From: Glandiceps talaboti | Lineage: Eukaryota > Hemichordata > Enteropneusta > Spengelidae | Direction: 5' to 3' | NCBI RefSeq assembly: GCF_964340395.1 | Contig: NC_135551.1 | Location: 7,225,563 to 7,278,062 of the forward strand | Length of the DNA stretch: 52,500 nucleotides | Shown here: piece by piece, positions 38,201 through 50,121 of the stretch | Layout: each line of letters begins with the position of its first letter | Position numbering within the stretch: position 1 is the stretch's first letter | Made by a program: the position numbers and the translations under genes | Notes under the pieces: generated by a model | Told to the model about the DNA's origin: nothing | The model's database searches: none | The model's input: only the letters and a program-made list of their open reading frames with translations

Positions 38201-41200
38201 TCAAATCACTACACAATTATTACCCAATAGCTAATTGAATTAAGATCCATTTTATTTCATTTTTAGGATGTTCGGTTAGACAGGTGTAGTATTTCCCATA
38301 TTCTGGTAAATTTAATCAAACCCTGAATGGGTTCGAACCCCGACTGCAGTGGTAAGAGGCAAGTGGTTTAACCACTCAGCCACCGACAACCCTTCAGTCT
38401 TAAAGAAAATAAATAACAATAATATAATTCATAAAGATAACTTTATTTAATAAATATTTGTACCAGTTTTATATACAAGTAGTTCACCAAAGCTTTCACT
38501 TGGTATCCACCATGGCTTAGTCAGTGTTTTCTGAAGTCACAATGCATGGTTGACTTCAGACAATTATCCCAAAGTCTCGGAAGTTGGTAACATCCCTCAT
38601 CACATGGTTCATTGAGGATTGTAAATAATAAATAATAACGTGATATGAATGAATTCAGTTGCGCATATCAGCTAAGAAAATACATTGATGATTAAACTAC
38701 AACTTTCCTATACTCTGTGTGACAAAGCTGGATAACATACTTTGAGCATAGTCATTTTGGTACTCGTCTAACTTTAGCAAAAAATTCCATAAGTTGCATA
38801 ATTACTTTCCTGAATGACTTAAAAAATACAGTTCAAAAATCTTCGACTAGTTTCACATCTCAGCAAACATTTTTTTCCAAAAAGTTCACAGATGCACCAT
38901 GAGATTGTAAAACTTGAAGTATTTGCCCCTTGGAGAATATATTGTTCATGGTTCAAAGAATCAATAGGACAGTACAGTATAATAGTTACGTTGGAATGGT
39001 AAATTGGAGACGAGATCAACGCTGAATAATTAAACCATGGCATGGTCAAGGTCTGTAGTGGATGGATCAAAATGTCACATTCATTACCAATTTACCATTC
39101 CAAAGTAACTATATTGTACAGTCCAAATTTGCCCCTTGCAGTCAAAGATTTTTTTTTAAATTTTTTATTTTTTTATTTCTTGACTGTCTTTAAATGTATG
39201 TTTATTCATTCATTTGTCTCTGTGTATATTAATATTTGTTTACATTGTTCTTATTATCATTATTATCAGTTTTTTTTATAAGAATTCCATCTTTTATTTC
39301 ATACAGCAGCCACCTACTCACAGTCTTTTATAAACTCATTTATTCCAAGACAAACAAATCATAAAATGAAATGGGTACTTTCCGTGAAAAGCTTAGGGGC
39401 TAGTTGAATAATTAAAACTTTCTAGTAATAAATGCATTACTGTTCAACTTTCCCTGGAGAAAGATCTCCAACATTTATATTTGATGAACAAATTTTGGAA
39501 ATAAAATGCATAAGATGAATATCGTGTCCAGGTACTGTTAGATTGAACTTGATCTTGAGTAACAGCCACGAGTCACAACAAATGACACTTTCTATAAACC
39601 CCTAACAACAAAAATGATGCAACCACTCCCGCTCCAAAAAAATGGAAGAGTCCCACAACCTTGAGAGTAAAAAGTACAGAGGCAATTTGCATTGACACCA
39701 ATGATGTCATGCTAACCTATAGACAAATGCCTTGACCTTCTTTTACCCCTGTCATTACAACTACCCACAATGCACTGCAGTGTAGTTGCAATGACGATAG
39801 CGCCGTCATTGACCTACATACATGTGATTAGAGTATTCACCTGAAATGAACCGATAACATACAGCTAGCTAGATTACACTGGCCTTGTCACACACAACAC
39901 ATACAGCGCTCTCAACTTAACACAATGCCTCTGGTTTGTCTATTGATGCCAAGACACGCACGTAGGTGTTGGACTCTAGATGGCTAATATTTTGATTGTT
40001 GCCATAGACGTAGTGCTTACGTCAGCACTCACCCTCACAACTGTGCCAATGCTATTTAGGTGGGTCACATTAAAAATGGAAATACTATGATCCTATTACC
40101 ATTCTTAAAGAGTAACTCACTTTCACTTCCAAATCAGGATAAATAACATTGACATATTTATAAATGCTTATATCTTCTATTTTGTGATGATGAAACTGAC
40201 TTCTGAACTTGAACTTGGAAGGTTAGGTGTACAAAATCAATCACAAAATACTACAATATTCATACTATAAGGATACTTAAGATATCTTTTTTTTTTTTTC
40301 ATTTTTCTACAGGTAGTACTCTTCTTATTGAAAAGCCAACCTCAGAAATGAAATTGTTAATTGAAGATTACTAAAGACCAAAAGAAAGGGTTCCTGATAA
40401 AACTAATCTTTGTGGCATCTACATGTACACTGTACAAGCTTTTGAGTCCCCTCTACCTTTTTAAATATAATTCTAGTTTTGTAAAATATTTGTAAATATC
40501 TTTTTTTGTGCCAAAGATCTTTTTTAAATTTCAAAAAAAAATTTTTTAAACATTTTTTATTTTTTATTATTATTTATTCATTTCTGAACTTTAAATATAG
40601 TAAATCTAGAATCTATCAAAAATTCTGAATTGTGCTGAGTCTGTAACTCATTTCTGAACTTAGAGTCTAAAATCTATCAAAAATTCTGAATTGTGCTCAA
40701 TCTGTAACTCATTTTTGAACAAAAATTCTGAATTGTGCTGAGTCTGTAACTCATTTCTGAACTTAGAGTCTAAAATCTATCAAAAATTCCAAATGGCACT
40801 AACTATTAAAGTGCACACAACATTTCTACATGTAGAGTTTAAAATTGTTCAATAATTCAGTACTGAATGAACACGACCTTTTTTAGAAAAAATAACAAAG
40901 CCATGACCATAACGTGATTCCCTAAAACCGGCAATGTATAAGAAATGGTGTTGTAGGAAATTTCTGTCTCCTGAATCAAGTCCGGGAATCGCTAATACAT
41001 AGTCAATGTGTAGTAATTGGTATATCAGGAAATCCCCTTCAATGAGGGGCTCTGATCATGCCTTAGACAGAAACTGGCTGAGCTGAATTTGTACACTGGT
41101 TTACAAGATATGAAAACAAATAACAATGTGTCTATCTTATGCACAGTCTGCAAGAAATACTGATTTGACATTTGACCTTGAAGGTCACAGTCAAGGTCAA

Positions 41201-44200
41201 TTGCCAATAGAAAGTTCAACGTCAAACTGATAAAAGTGACATAATGACAGTCAAAGTCAATCAATCAAACTAATGATTTATTGATTTATTAACTCATTGG
41301 TATATTGGTTGGTTGGCTTTGATTGATTGACTGATTGATTGAAAATGACAACCAATTTTTCATTCATTTTGTCTGCGTTTTACTAAAGATTTCAACAGCT
41401 GTATCAACATCACTGCATCATGTGTACCACAATGTAAATGGTTCTGTAACAGCATTTCATGAGTCAACATGAAACATCATTTTATCTTAATGTTAAATAT
41501 TTACATAAAACTGATCTAGAGTCAAAGGGATCCTATTCATGTTGATTTTAATGTCTCCTTGAAAAGTATATCAAATATCCCTGTACTATTGACAGGTTGG
41601 TGTGTATGAGTGTATTTTTCTATGTCCTGATGTCAGCAGGTTTGAATTTTATCAAATAGCAAGTAAAAGTTAAATATACTTCTAGTTACTAGAATACAAC
41701 AGGTATCGTTTACAGGGGTCATACGGATGAGAACTGGGTATTGATTTTTTGATTTTTAATTCATAAAACAATTTTATCATGGCTTCCTACGTGAAAAATC
41801 AATGTGAAACCTCATAGACAAAGTCCTTGTTCGTAACTCAGTAAATTGCAAAAGCCTGATAAATGTGTAAAATGTCTGTCATTGTATGTACAATAAACAA
41901 ACATTTTACACATATATTAATTTTTTGACATTGCTATTTACTGAGTTATTTGGGTGTACACAGATTATGTCATCAAATCATTTTATTCAGTTTTCCTAGC
42001 TGCTATGCAACAGATGTCATGGTTACGGGTGATTATAATAATATTTCAGTGACCAAAAAATATGACACAATATCATTCTTCATGTGAAATAAACTGGCTC
42101 CAATCCCTAGAGACATTGTTTTTTCCCTTTTTCCTTTTTTTGGTGAGAGTTATATTTATCAAATGTTTTGAGTTTGTTATCCATTTTTTAGTTTTTGTGA
42201 AGGAAAATATCCACAACGTGGGCGTTTACCTGACTGTTTGGGAGTCACTCAGTCGGGTTATCATTAAAAGTGGTCATATGGATGATGATTGGGTATTTAT
42301 TTTGGATTTATCATTTATAAAACAATTTTATTATGGCTTCCTACTTGAAAAATCAATGTGAAACAACATATACCAAGTCCTTGTTAGTTACTCAATACAT
42401 TGCGAAAGATTAATAAATGTGTAAAATGTTTCTTACTGTATGTACAATAACAAACTTTATACACATTTTTTTTTTAGCTTTTTGCAATGTATTAAGTTAC
42501 AAATACAGATTTGACCTATGCTGTTTCCCATTGATTTTTCAAGTAGAAAGCCATGATAAAATTTATTTATGAATTAAAGATCCAAAATAAATACCCAATG
42601 CTTATCCATATGACCACTTTCCCATCAAAGAATGCAGTTGTGTTTTTAAAACAAATATAAATATATATTTCATTCAAATAAAAATTGAAAAAACCAGAGA
42701 CTTGAGCAAGGTCCACATATGAAAGCAAAAAAAAAAAAAACAGAAAAAAATTCAGATCTTATAGCATGTCTCTATCATTTCCTGCATTTTCTGTGACAGG
42801 CTTCCTACATTAAGGATGTCAAACGACAGAGTTATGATGGATTATTATTTGTGTAACCTATAACCATCATGAAATCCCACTCCAAATGATATAACTACCT
42901 GTAAATACATCACAAAGGACAATACCTATTTTATTTTTTGAACTAAACTTATTTGTATATAATTATTGAAATTAAGTTAACTCTCATTAAAGGGACACAA
43001 ACTGAGTTTTATCAATTTTTTGGGATAAAATTTTTGCTGTTGTTTAAAATGGCGAACCTTGGAAATTTAACTGTTTAAACTTTTTCTGTTACTTTGTTCA
43101 AGAAATGCTAAACCATTCTCGGTTCAGATCAAGAGGGAAAAAAAATATAAGGTCACCACACATTTTTTTGAAATGGAGGACAAAATGATATCAAAATGAT
43201 GCCATTTTAGAATCCAATATGGCTGCCAAATCCAATATGGCCACCAGATACTGTGTTTAAGCTATATGGGAAAATAAAAGTTTGGTGATTTCCTTGAAAA
43301 CAAGATGGTAAACCCATAAAAAATACTTTATTATTTCAAAAAGACAAGGAACAAGCTTTCATAGGCAAAGTTTGGAGAAATTTTGAGAACTTTGGTTTTG
43401 CCTTCTACCTTAACGATATTTTCTATTTAAATGAAATGTGAATTCTAGATGTAAAAAGTAATGTATCTCTTGTAAAATACTAAAATGAAATAGCATCATA
43501 CCCCAGGAGACTTTAAGATATGTTGTATCATTCCAGCCTCACAGGTCTGTTCAATACAGACATGAAAAGGGCTGATGTGTGAGGGCGCCCCAACATGATG
43601 TACCTCACAGCCTACATTTCCCAGCTGGTGTGACAGACATTTATAAAAGTTTGTAGGAATCTAGCAGGACAAAATATATTTTGGAAAATTAGCCAAGTGC
43701 CTTTGTTGTAACTTTTTTAAATGAGGGGGTCTGAAGATAATGGAATGGGCAATTCCCTTCCATAATTTGTAGTAAGCCAGCAAATTATCAATAATTTTTT
43801 GCTGTAAGAGTTACAATGTGGATAATTTTGATAGGTTTTCCCTTTCATACAGCTAGTACTAGCGGAATACAAGGCTAGTAATAAGTAGCTACATATAACT
43901 GTCAATACTAACTGTATACAAGGCTAGTAATAAGTAGCTACATATAACTGTCAATACTAACTGAATACAAGGCTAGTAATAAGTAGCTACATATAACTGT
44001 TAATACTAACTGAATACAAGGCTAGTAATAAGTAGCTACATATAACTGTTAATACTAACTGAATACAAGGCTAGTAATAAGTAGCTACATATAACTGTTA
44101 ATACTAACTGAATACAAGGCTAGTAATAAGTAGCTACATAGACTTTTAGACTTGTGTACCACTATACAATAACATTGCAGATTCTCCAAGGAAAAGATTC

Positions 44201-47200
44201 TGAATGACTCTCCAATTATACAAGAATTACCCATAAGTTGAGATTTGATTGGAATTCTACCGAGTGATGTAACTCGGGAAGGGATTTCTCTGGGATTTGA
44301 TGAGATTGCACACACACCCAGAGGTCAGTGTCCAATTTATACCCACACCGAGAGATTGGACATGCTATTTGTTTTTTTAAATAATCTCTTTTATGAAATC
44401 ATAATTTATCTCTGAAATAATATGTTGAAATGCAGTCATAGAAAGTACATATAATTATGAGTACGAAACGATGTTGGGTCTGAACTGTTTCCTTACCTGT
44501 ACTTGCTACAAAACCATTGTGGTGACTTTTTAAGTGTAAAACTGGTGATTTGGATCTTTGAATTATCTTGAATGGCTCACTAGAAGTCACAAAAAAAAAT
44601 GTTTTATAATGTTAATGTACAATAGCAGTACATTGTATGTGCCAAGTATGTGACAGAACAGTCGTCTTAGAAAGATTGCCCTCTCTCACACATTTGAAAA
44701 ATTCTTTTGTTTTTCTGCATTTAAACTCTGTCATCTGGAGATGATCAGTTTGACCATTCTGCCTTGATTTACGTCTTATCATGACATGATTATCAACATA
44801 GAAAAACATATATTTTACAAATTTTTTAGAATATAGCCAGGTGTTGTGATAGGTTGTAAACACAGGTAGTGACAGTGTGATCAGTGATCATAATGTCTTT
44901 TCAGTATCTAAAATAATGACATAAAGATTGAAAACTAATGCCAAAAAAAGAGATTCTGTCATTTCACTTAAATACCCCACATCGATCTTTTTTTGTGTGT
45001 TTGTCCAGCCTATGCAGTCTGCAGATCCATAGTGGGGGAAACACAAAAATAACCCTCCCTACATTTGTACTTCAGTGAAGACAACTGCAGAGCCAATCAT
45101 GAACTAGCAAATGATATCTGCCCCACATACACACTTGCTCTAAAGTACTAAATAAAAAGAACAGCAACTGCCATAAATAGTAGACTGAGTAACAGGTTTG
45201 TTGAGAATCATAAAAAAAAAATTGCATTGTCGCACCATTTTACACAAAATGTCCTCACCAGAAAGAATTCTTTCTTTCTTTTTTGGCCAAAGTCAAATTT
45301 CCAATAACACACATTCTAATCTATAACCAGCAAAAATCTCTATGTAAATACTGCCATCTGGTGTTCTACCAATCACATGAGTTATTGACAACACAGTAGA
45401 GTAATTGAAGGTTTACCTTGTGTTCCTGATATCTAATATGTAAATACTGCCATCTTGTGTTCCACCTATGACATGTGTTGTTGATAACACTGCACAGCAA
45501 TTAAAGGCTGCTGACGCAGACATTTTAAATATCTATCATGGAGAGGAAACTTAGCATGAATGATAACATACTAACATGACACAGTACAAATAAGCCACTT
45601 AATACAACACATTGCAGTTGCAAAAAAACAAAAGATTTGTACAGTTTGGCCACTAGGAGTGCTGTTCAGGCATAGCTTTTATACCAGCCATGAAGGTCAC
45701 AATAGTTGAGGACTACAGCCTCCCTTACTTTAAGTCATAATTTTCCAGTGTTTATTTTTTAACAGTTTGTATGTCTGAAGTGTTCTTATCTACCAATGTT
45801 GTATGAATGAAGATAAAAAAATACATTTATGACACAAACAGATTCAGCGACTTTAATAGCCGAAATTGGCTGTATGTTGCATGCGGGACTGTTTGTTGAA
45901 TGTTCAGTAGTTGCCCAATCATGCCATTTGAAGCATATTTTGTTTGATGACATCACATGATATGGAATCACTATGGCACCCCATACTGATCCTGAACTCT
46001 GACCACCACATTGAAATTGGTTTATTTTCATCACATCAAACCAGAGTTAATTGGGGGAAAAAACATCATGCACAAATCGTGTAAATTCTGCTCACAAAGA
46101 AAGCATTGTTTAAGTGCCCCTAGTTACTGTTTAGGTTTTCTTAACTTGGACCCCCCCCCCCCCCCCCCAACGCCAACCCCAACCTGACCCTTTCCGATGT
46201 GTGAAGCAATCAACTGCTGTACTTTTAAACTGACAACTCCAAATATCAACCCTTACCGACTCTCTGCTGTGAAGACCAATGCCTTGTAGAATGTTATCTT
46301 CTCTCGCCACTAACAACAATTTGCCTTCTGTACCAATCTCACGTTCACCTGAATAAATACATGTCTACTATAATCACATTATGACAATCAACATTCACCC
46401 TTCTATTTTGAGCTACTTTAGCACTGACAAACAACATCAAAGAAAAAGAGAAACATTCCTTGATATCGCCAATACACAAAAAAACAAAGGACATCATATT
46501 TTTGTGATATAACATCTTGAAATGTGAAATAAACAAAAAGTTCATCAAGTCTGTATATTTTATAGGGCACTCAACTGAATGCTGTTACAATATAATGCTT
46601 AGTAATTTACTGTCAAACAGTTGAAATATAGAAAACATGATGCGTGCAGACTCACTACACAAAATATGCAGATAGCATACATGTATGATGTGCATGTGAC
46701 ATGCATGTGTCAAACATACAACCTAATATGGCTAGCATGTACTATATGTGACAATTTGTGTAACTACCATGTGATATGCATGTGACAAACATGCAACTAC
46801 CATGTGATAAGCATGGGTCATTTGTGTCACAAACTACTCTGGGGCTAGCATGTGACATACATATGCAAGTACCATGTAACCAGCATGCATTTCACTTACT
46901 TGGTGTATGTTGTGGAGATCCTAAATTGACTGAGTTATTAGCTACACCGACATCACATCCATTGATAGGACAGTCGCACTGGACCAGAGTACCTAGACAA
47001 GTTGCTTGACCACAGTCCCAAAGTTTGGCTGCTCCATCACGACTACAAGACACAACATTCCTTCCTTTGTCGACAATGGCTGTGTCAGTTATGCCTTAAA
47101 TTAGTAAGAAATAGTGATTTAATGACTAGAAAACTCTGTTTTCTTGCAATTTTTTATTGAACTTTTACAGCTTCTGTAGCTATACATGGTTTTAGCACTG

Positions 47201-50084
47201 GATTTAAGCTGAATACCTGCAAAAACTTTTCCAGTGGTAACATAGTTTAAGGGGTGTCCCCATATTTTTATATTCAACTGTTGTGAAAGGAGTCAATATA
47301 ACAGCTGTATTAAATGTTGTGGGGCAACAGAATGAATTATATTCCCTTGCACTGTCCACAAAACTAAAGTGCCTCTAAATTGCCAATTTTTTTTTGCATG
47401 TGACACAATAAAAAGTTACAGTATTAGTAACCAGCAAATATCATTAACGAGATCTTATGATGAACGAAAGAATCACAAGAGTCACCACTGTGTTGGTGTA
47501 CAGGCAGTAAGCAGGTAGAATCTCCTTAGTTCTCAATTAGGTATTTTACCAGGGTTCCTGACCAAAATAATCTATGCAAGTTTACTAAATATCTAATAAT
47601 AACTCTACATATTCTTCATTTTATATTCATTTTCAAACTGACAGCCAGTGTTTATTTTTATTGGGTGGTACGTAAGTAAAATGTACCCGAGTTCCCCAGT
47701 CATTTTACCACGGTTCCCTACCAGTGTTTTTGTTGAGTGGTAAGTAGGTAAAATCTACCAGAGTTCCCAAGTCATTTTACCATGATTCCCACCAATACTA
47801 AAGGTATTATGGGAACCTATTTCGCCAGATTTCCCCTTTATGCTACCAGACCTACGCAAAAATATTAACACTGGACAGTACTTCACGTGATTTGGTACAG
47901 GAAAGGTGACAATTATAGCATTACCTCCTTTATGGCCCTTCAATGTAACTGGACAACTTCCATTCTCCACTGACCAGATTCTCAGCTGCATATCAGTTGA
48001 CCCACTTAATACAACCATTCCAGATGGGAAAAATTGACAGCAGTTTACTTCACCTAAATGACCCTTCAATTCTCTCTGCAATAACAAAGACAGTGTTTCA
48101 AGAATTGCCCCATCTGATGGTTGAAGGTGTTAAAAGGTATTGATTTAAATACTTTAAGAGGCACAAGCTGAGTTTTTAACTTTTGTTTTTACTAAAGTGA
48201 AAATACTTTCATAAAATCTCAGTTAAACTCTTCTAGTATAAATGTCAATACATGTCTTCTATGACATTACAATTGTGTTATGGTATTATTTATTAGAACC
48301 GTTGATTGCTTAGTAGGGATTTCCGTTATACTTTTTCGTACATATGAAAAATTACGTAATCATCTAATGTATAGGTCATATTTTGATACCAGGTTTGAGT
48401 TCAGTTAGTTGCAAGTGATGGTTACTTATCTTTCAGTACGTAGAATACTACGAGTGCCTTTTGAATATGTGGGCAAAATTTTCCCCTGGGTAAAACTGTT
48501 CTTACGAAACCATGAATGTTAATACAAGCCTCTGCTGTTCCAACACAATATGCTAAGTGTTGTTAATCCAATTCATTTGATTACTTTCCGTTAGCAACAG
48601 CTTCCATGCTTCGATGTTGGCAGTTGTGCTATTTTTTCACACCAAAATTATTTAGCAAAACTCACCCGTACAGACCCATCTCTAGTTTCCCAAATTGACA
48701 ACTGTCCATCAGTTCCAGCTGACACACCTAGAGCACCTCCCGATGATACATCAATACTTACTACCTATAAACAAGATATAAATAAAGTTTGTAGTCTTTC
48801 AAGGGATAGAAACTCTGTTGCAATTAGATTGTAAGATACATCGTGTCACTCACCCTCATCGGCCTGCTCTAGCCATGAAAGGAGTTGACTGATGTGTGAG
48901 GGCGCCCTATCATTGCGTTCCTTACAGACCCTGTTGCAATATTCCCGCTCGGTTTTTTGAGGAAAATTAGACTAAGTTTAGATAAAATGTCCACAGACAA
49001 AAAGAGCTGGAAGTAGCTGACAATCAGAATTAACCTTTCAAAGAGCCCAATTTCACAGTTTTAAAGGATTTTCAAGGGTGACTAAATGTAGAAATAAAGA
49101 ATGTTTAGCAAATCATGGCCGATGTAGTCGTTGGGATATCGATACACTCGCCATTTATGTGGACGAGTGCTATCAGGGTCTATATATAGTTCACGTAGGC
49201 CATGGTAATAAAATTACTATGTTGCCCAACTCTCTAAATATACCTCATTTCCATAGTAAATGTTACAACTGTGGAGAATCAGCTTTCAGCTTAGTAAGAC
49301 AGACACAAACTGAAATTATTGTTGCAACATGGCACTGCTACAGGACATTGTTGTAATTACACTCATAGTCTGGTGTTATCTCTTAACAACTTTTCCTCTC
49401 GGGGTCACACATTCAACCTCTATAAGTGTTTACACGATCACAGGGAGATTACAACCCATAACACCAAAGTAAAGCCTTCTCTGTATGTACCACAATCGTT
49501 TATAGCATCTATATCAAGTGTAAAAGTATACTATTTCATTTGCTTATTGACCACATTAGAAAATCCATATGCTAGGCTTGTAAATAAACCAATTGAAACA
49601 GTATAATTTTACACTTGATATGAATGCTATAAGATGAATATAGCACATAGAGAAAGTGCTTTACTTCAGTGTTACTGGTTGTATATACTCTCACAACTTT
49701 TTAATTTGTATCTATTGTTAGCTGAAAGCTAGTCTCGCTGCCAGACTCGTAACTATCGTCCCTAAGCTTTGTATGCCGAGCAAATGAGGTCCCCCTTTTC
49801 TTGCGGCTAAGCCACTCGGCATACATAAAAAGATTAGGGACGATAGTCATGAGTCTGGCAGCGAGACTAGCTGAAAGCTAACTTTGCACAGTAATACTAA
49901 AATTCACACTTTGCACAGTAATACTAAAATTCACACTTTGTACAGTAATACTAAAACTCACACTTTTATTATGTACTGTTGACAAGGTGCTGAGAGGTGA
50001 TATAAACTTTGATGATACATCTTCCTCTGGATATGACATCACCAGTGATCTCTGTAACCAAGACAGATAGATAAACATTTAAAC

Positions 50085-50121
<37 letters not shown>

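Larger units (their letters stand above)
10008..44496 (-). other. Giant last intron of PAAF1 (about 34.5 kb)
   Basis: Bounded by the exon h donor and the last-exon acceptor. It is more than 25 times longer than any other intron of this gene in the window. It is almost entirely repeats; no convincing nested gene was found. Confidence 0.85.

Noticed and set aside
47755-47924. Extension of the exon d open frame to a stop at 47755
   Set aside because: It continues through the splice donor into intron repeats; the homology stops exactly at the GT.
49078-49606. Two overlapping plus-strand frames of 92 and 95 codons in a PAAF1 intron
   Set aside because: No family resemblance; the second runs into a foldback element. 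Cys spacing in the first (CRNKECLANHGRC) does not match a domain I can name.
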